From UBA9464 sp003445095 (GTDB taxonomy: Bacteria; Verrucomicrobiota; Verrucomicrobiia; Limisphaerales; UBA9464), in contig DAOMZG010000119.1 of assembly GCA_035437945.1 (NCBI GenBank), positions 1 through 18,378 on the forward strand: DNA of 18,378 nt, written 5' to 3'. Both the position numbers and the translations under genes were made by a program. The notes under the pieces are model-generated. The model made no database searches. It was not told the origin of the DNA and saw only the letters and a list, made by a program, of their open reading frames with translations. Shown one piece after another: positions 15,341-18,378 of the stretch (positions are counted from its first letter, which is position 1; every line of letters starts with the position of its first letter).

Positions 15341-16782
15341 TAGCTGGAGGTGGTTCGTCCCAACACGGCTTTCGGCACGGAGCAGAGGACTTCGACTCCG
15401 CCGGCGGGATGCGACTGAACTTTGAGCCGGCCGCCGACTAACCTGGCGCGCTGCTCCATCGTGCGCAGGCCGAGTCCGCGCAGTGGGCGCGCGGCCCCGA
15501 AGCCGACGCCGTTGTCGCGCACGCTCAGTTGCAGACCCGGCGGCAAGTGGCGCAGTTCGATGTCAATGCGCGTGGCCTGGCTGTGCTTGAGCGCGTTGTG
15601 CGTCGCCTCTTGCGCGATGCGATACAGGTGACTGGCCGCCGCCTGGTTCTGCACCAAAACGGTCTTCTCGCCCGTGAACGCGCAGGCGATGTCGCGCTCT
15701 GCATTCACTCGCTCGGCCAGGTTTTCCAATCCCTCCACCAATCCTTCCGGCGTTGCCTGCACTGCGTAAAGATCATGAGCGAGACGACGCGCCTGCGTCA
15801 GTGCCGTGCCAAGTTCGGTGCAGAGTTGGCCGACGGTTTCGGCCTGAGGCGCGTTCGCCGACTGCAAGTCGCGGTACAGCCCGTTCATCAGGAAGAGCAG
15901 CCCGCCAATTTGCTGGCCGAGTCCGTCGTGCAACTCCCGCGCAATGCGCGTCCGCTCCTGCTCGCTCGCGGTCGCCACGGCTTGCTCCAACTCCCGGCGC
16001 ACGGAAATATCGCGGACCAATGCCGTGAACAATCTCCCATCCCCGAGCCGGACTTCGCTGACCGACAGCTCCATTGGGAACACCGTTCCATTCTTGCGCT
16101 GTCCCTCTAATTCGAGACCGATGCCAATGTTCGTCGCCTGCCCCGTCCGAAGGTAATTGGCCAAAGCAGCGTCGTGATTCTTCTGATCCGGTGAAAGCAT
16201 GAGAACGCTTACGTTTCGTCCTAGAATTTCCTCAGGCGCGTAGCCGAACATGCTGCAGGCCGCAGGGTTGATGGACTCAACGAGAGCGCCGTCATCCAGG
16301 GTAATGATGCCTTCGACGGCCGTTTCGAGGATGGCCCGAAGGCGTTGCTCGCTGTCGCGCATGGCCTCTTCCATCCGTTTGCGCTCCGTGATGTCGGCAC
16401 GAATCGCGATGTATTGGCGGGGTTTTCCCGCTGTGTCGAGGAACGGGACGATGGTCGTGTCCACCCAATAGTGCGAACCGTCCTTCGCCCGGTTCTTGAT
16501 TTCACCACGCCAGACTTGTCCGTTACCAATTGTTACCCAGAGTTCGCGGATGAACTCCTTGGGATGATGCTTGGAGTTGATGATGCGGTGGTCCTGCCCC
16601 AGCAATTCTTCGCGGGAGTATTTGGAAATGGCGCAAAACTTGTCGTTTACGTAGGTGATTTCCCCTTGAGCGTTCGTGACGGCCACGATGGCGTGCTCGT
16701 CGAGCGCCGATTTTAACTCGGCGAGTTCGGCTTCTGGCGTAGGGCCGGGGGCGCGCTTCATGATTTGGTGGAGCGCAGGCAC
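15340..16782 (-). CDS. Cytosolic PAS-PAS sensor histidine kinase (NarX/DegS-type HisKA_3)
   Basis: The 480-residue kinase starts at GTG 16782; ATG 16761 seven codons later is an alternative. No membrane segment or signal peptide is present, so it is probably cytosolic. PAS1 covers about 24-135 (ITYVNDKFCAISKYSREELL, ending in RADITERK). PAS2 covers about 143-262 and resembles the FixL heme domain (NHDAALANYLRTG, then EGQRKNGTVFPMELSVSEV). His203 sits at the FixL heme-ligand position, whereas the distal arginine position is Leu223. The dimerization and phosphotransfer motif is EQERTRIARELHDGLGQQ with His285, characteristic of HisKA_3. The HATPase domain has Asn396 (HNALKH), DNGVGFG (423-429) and RGLGLRTMEQRA. 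It pairs with the NarL-type regulator. The signal is unknown; redox, gas or metal state are possible. Confidence 0.93.
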   Translation of the reverse strand: MPALHQIMKRAPGPTPEAELAELKSALDEHAIVAVTNAQGEITYVNDKFCAISKYSREELLGQDHRIINSKHHPKEFIRELWVTIGNGQVWRGEIKNRAKDGSHYWVDTTIVPFLDTAGKPRQYIAIRADITERKRMEEAMRDSEQRLRAILETAVEGIITLDDGALVESINPAACSMFGYAPEEILGRNVSVLMLSPDQKNHDAALANYLRTGQATNIGIGLELEGQRKNGTVFPMELSVSEVRLGDGRLFTALVRDISVRRELEQAVATASEQERTRIARELHDGLGQQIGGLLFLMNGLYRDLQSANAPQAETVGQLCTELGTALTQARRLAHDLYAVQATPEGLVEGLENLAERVNAERDIACAFTGEKTVLVQNQAAASHLYRIAQEATHNALKHSQATRIDIELRHLPPGLQLSVRDNGVGFGAARPLRGLGLRTMEQRARLVGGRLKVQSHPAGGVEVLCSVPKAVLGRTTSS

Positions 16783-16810
16783 AGCGCGTGATTGAAAGCG
16801 TGGGCGAAGA

Positions 16811-17128
16811 TCATTTTTTCTTTTTCACCTCTTCATCAAGCTTGGTGAGGAACTTCTTGGGGTCCTTCTTGAAGTCCTTCACGCAACTCTTGCAGCAGAA
16901 CTTCATCGTTTGCCCCTCGAAAACCATTTCCACAGGCTTCATGTCGCTGCCTTCGAACTTCTCGTCCGAGACCACGCAAAAATCCAGCGGGTAGGGCTTT
17001 GCTTTCTCCTCTTTGGCGGCGGCGGTGGGCAGGGAATCTGGCCCGTGGGCCTTGTCATCGGCGTGGACAGCCAGGGAGGTGAAACCAGCGACTAGCGTGG
17101 CAATGAGAAGAAACTTCGGTGTTTTCAT
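16811..17128 (-). CDS. Exported YHS-like metal-binding protein
   Basis: The 105-residue protein starts at ATG 17128; an open frame to 17182 precedes the signal peptide and is unlikely to be translated. Residues 1-22 are a signal peptide (KFLLIATLVAGFTSLAVHA). The mature part has KPYPLDFCVVSD (Cys51) followed by KFCCKSCVKDF (Cys78, Cys79, Cys82), then a lysine-rich tail (EEVKKKK). The C...CC..C arrangement matches small YHS/TRASH-like domains that bind soft metals, and such proteins often accompany copper or silver efflux. It is about half identical over its core to the lipoprotein encoded 59 bases upstream. No strong ribosome binding site was seen. Metal binding in the periplasm is inferred. 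Confidence 0.85.
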   Translation of the reverse strand: MKTPKFLLIATLVAGFTSLAVHADDKAHGPDSLPTAAAKEEKAKPYPLDFCVVSDEKFEGSDMKPVEMVFEGQTMKFCCKSCVKDFKKDPKKFLTKLDEEVKKKK

Positions 17129-17187
17129 TTTCGGGTGACTGATTGTGTTTGTGTAAAAGCCGTCACGACGCGTAACGGCCAAAAAAG

Positions 17188-17481
17188 TTACTTGGTCCCG
17201 GCGAGCTTGCTGAGGTACTTGGCAGGATCCGTGTCAAAGTCCTTCCGACAGTCCTGACAGCACAGTTTAATTTCCTGGCCCTGATAGACAAACACGACGG
17301 GTTTGCCGTGATCAAAGGCGTCGTCAGAGACGATACACTTGTCGAGCGGATAGGGCTTGGCGACCGTCCGGGCCTGCGTTTGGCCGGCGTGGTCATGGTG
17401 ATCGTTGGACTGGCAGCCGAGGAACAAGAAGATGGCGGCTCCAGCCATCGCGGAGGTAGAGAGGATTCGGAGGGATTTCAT
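17188..17481 (-). CDS. YHS-like metal-binding lipoprotein
   Basis: The 97-residue protein has a lipoprotein signal peptide ending in FLFLGC, with Cys23 as the probable lipidated residue. A histidine patch follows (NDHHDHAG, 26-33), then the same core as its neighbour: KPYPLDKCIVSDD (Cys49) and KLCCQDCRKDF (Cys74, Cys75, Cys78). The histidines add a second potential metal-binding element absent from the neighbour. It is encoded 51 bases after the sigma factor gene and 59 bases before its paralogue, in the same direction. A membrane-anchored metal trap or metallochaperone is inferred from the motif and location. The gene is complete. Confidence 0.87.
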   Translation of the reverse strand: MKSLRILSTSAMAGAAIFLFLGCQSNDHHDHAGQTQARTVAKPYPLDKCIVSDDAFDHGKPVVFVYQGQEIKLCCQDCRKDFDTDPAKYLSKLAGTK

Positions 17482-17532
17482 TGGGTTCAGTTCTTGGATT
17501 CACTACGGACCGCTGACGCAGCGGTCAAAGTT

Positions 17533-18126
17533 TCATGTCGCGGCCAGCCAACGGGTGAGCCGGCAACGTAGTTGCTGGCGGGCACGGTAGAGCCGCGATT
17601 CCACCGTCTTGACGGTCGTGTCGAGGATGCTGGCAGCCTCGGCGACAGTGCGGTCTTCGAGTTCGCAGAGCACCGTAGCCTCGCGGAGGTCATCAGGAAG
17701 TTCGGCCACGGCCCGGCGGACAGCGTCCTGCTGCTCCTGACGGGCGGCCTGCGCGTCCGGCGTAGAGCCAGCGGCGGGCAATGATTCAGCCAGGTTGCCG
17801 CAACCCTCATCGGTATCGCCCTCCAGAGGCACTTCAGGACGCCGGTAACGCGCGCGAAGATGATTCCGGGCCAAATTGCCGCCGATGGTAAATAACCAGG
17901 AAGAGAATCGCATCCCTGCCTTGAAATCCATCCGGTGTTGATAAACCCGGACAAAGGTCTCCTGGGCGAGGTCGTTGGCGGCGTCCTCGTCACCGATGAA
18001 CCGGCAGAGGAACCCGAACAAAGCCCCGGCGTGACGCTCCATGAGGCCGTTGAGCGCCGCCTCGTGTCCGACCACCAGGCGCGCCATATCCGCTTGATCG
18101 AGCGCGTCGGGTTCATGGGTGCTCAT
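17533..18126 (-). CDS. ECF-type RNA polymerase sigma factor
   Basis: The 197-residue protein has sigma region 2 at about 25-92 (FIGDEDAANDLAQETFVRVY, then FSSWLFTIGGNLARNHLR) and region 4 at about 138-188 (AELPDDLREATVLCELEDRT, then TTVKTVESRLYRARQQLR). There is no region 1.1 or 3, as expected for an extracytoplasmic-function sigma factor. Its ATG lies inside the last codons of the upstream CnrX-like gene (14-base overlap), so the two are coupled. In Cupriavidus the comparable cnrYXH genes encode an anti-sigma factor, a metal sensor and the sigma factor controlling metal efflux. By analogy this sigma factor would activate the cluster in response to periplasmic metal. An anti-sigma gene may lie beyond the right edge. 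The target promoter was not identified. Confidence 0.93.
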   Translation of the reverse strand: MSTHEPDALDQADMARLVVGHEAALNGLMERHAGALFGFLCRFIGDEDAANDLAQETFVRVYQHRMDFKAGMRFSSWLFTIGGNLARNHLRARYRRPEVPLEGDTDEGCGNLAESLPAAGSTPDAQAARQEQQDAVRRAVAELPDDLREATVLCELEDRTVAEAASILDTTVKTVESRLYRARQQLRCRLTRWLAAT

Positions 18127-18378
18127 GGTGGGTCGATTGAATCACGGCATCCTCCAACTCGGCGTGAAGTTCGGGCGTCACGCGTTGCATTTCAGCAAAG
18201 TAGCGTGCGCCCTGCGCGCTAGGCATGGTCCGGGCGACTTCCTGAAAATGGCGCAGCATCTGTGCCTGACATTCCGCGCGAAGGGTGGCGACTTCTGCGA
18301 GGCCGCGTTTGACCGCAGGACTGACGTTGGTCGCTCCAACCAGCGCAGCCTCCAATTCGAGATTCTTGGCCGCAATGC
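18113..18378 (-). CDS. CnrX-like periplasmic heavy-metal sensor, 5' end outside window
   Basis: Only the C-terminal 87 or so residues are visible; the frame is open to the window edge. The sequence is almost entirely helical and charged (KRGLAEVATLRAECQAQMLR, then HFQEVARTMPSAQGARYFAE). It resembles the C-terminal half of CnrX and other CpxP/Spy-like metal-resistance sensors, including the pattern of a helix ending in HxxE followed by a proline and a helix with YF near its end. The C-terminus is HHEHP, a possible extra metal ligand set. It overlaps the ECF sigma start by 14 bases. The call rests on this resemblance and on the neighbouring sigma factor; the signal peptide or membrane anchor expected at the N-terminus cannot be seen. 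Confidence 0.75.
   Translation of the reverse strand, partial: IAAKNLELEAALVGATNVSPAVKRGLAEVATLRAECQAQMLRHFQEVARTMPSAQGARYFAEMQRVTPELHAELEDAVIQSTHHEHP

Noticed and set aside
1..18378. CRISPR arrays, tRNA or rRNA genes, insertion sequences
   Set aside because: No regular repeat-spacer pattern, cloverleaf sequence, rRNA signature or transposase motif was seen on either strand.

Overview
This window looks like accessory DNA from a GC-rich Gram-negative bacterium. The best guess is a member of the Verrucomicrobiota (Limisphaerales/Pedosphaera-like) or a related PVC lineage. The guess rests on the style of the tandem YHS-like cysteine proteins, the large CusA-type pump and the MobF relaxase. It is an impression from protein style, not the result of a search.

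Left part (1-2758, + strand): the 3' portion of a MobF/TrwC-type conjugative relaxase-helicase, cut by the window edge, followed by a small overlapping gene of unknown function. This is mobility machinery from a plasmid or integrative conjugative element. A lone ankyrin-repeat gene (2832-3614, - strand) lies between it and the metal genes.

Main part (3763-18378, all - strand): a heavy-metal response and efflux cluster of about 14.6 kb, read right to left. It begins with the 3' end of a CnrX-like periplasmic metal-sensor gene (cut by the window edge), which overlaps an ECF sigma factor gene. Next come two related small exported proteins with a C/CC..C YHS-like metal-binding pattern, one of them a lipoprotein. 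A cytosolic PAS-PAS histidine kinase follows, coupled through TAATG to a NarL-type response regulator, and then a single-domain receiver. After that come an exported eight-cysteine protein and a tightly coupled efflux operon: CusC-like outer membrane lipoprotein, CusB-like adaptor with two metal-binding domains, CusA-like RND pump and a P2A-type (Ca2+-ATPase-like) P-type ATPase. CusC/CusB and CusA/ATPase are joined by ATGA overlaps.

How it may work together: the CnrX/ECF pair would sense periplasmic metal and the kinase/regulator pair a cytosolic signal. The YHS-like and eight-cysteine proteins would bind metal in the envelope, and the CusCBA complex would export monovalent copper or silver. 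All three Cu(I)-binding methionines of E. coli CusA are conserved here. Three points stand out: the pump keeps its metal site but has an altered proton-relay set and about 180 extra residues; the operon ends with an ATPase carrying the complete SERCA Ca2+-ligand set instead of a CopA-type P1B ATPase; and the kinase has a FixL-like PAS domain with the proximal histidine but not the distal arginine. The gene families are known. The combination may be under-described.
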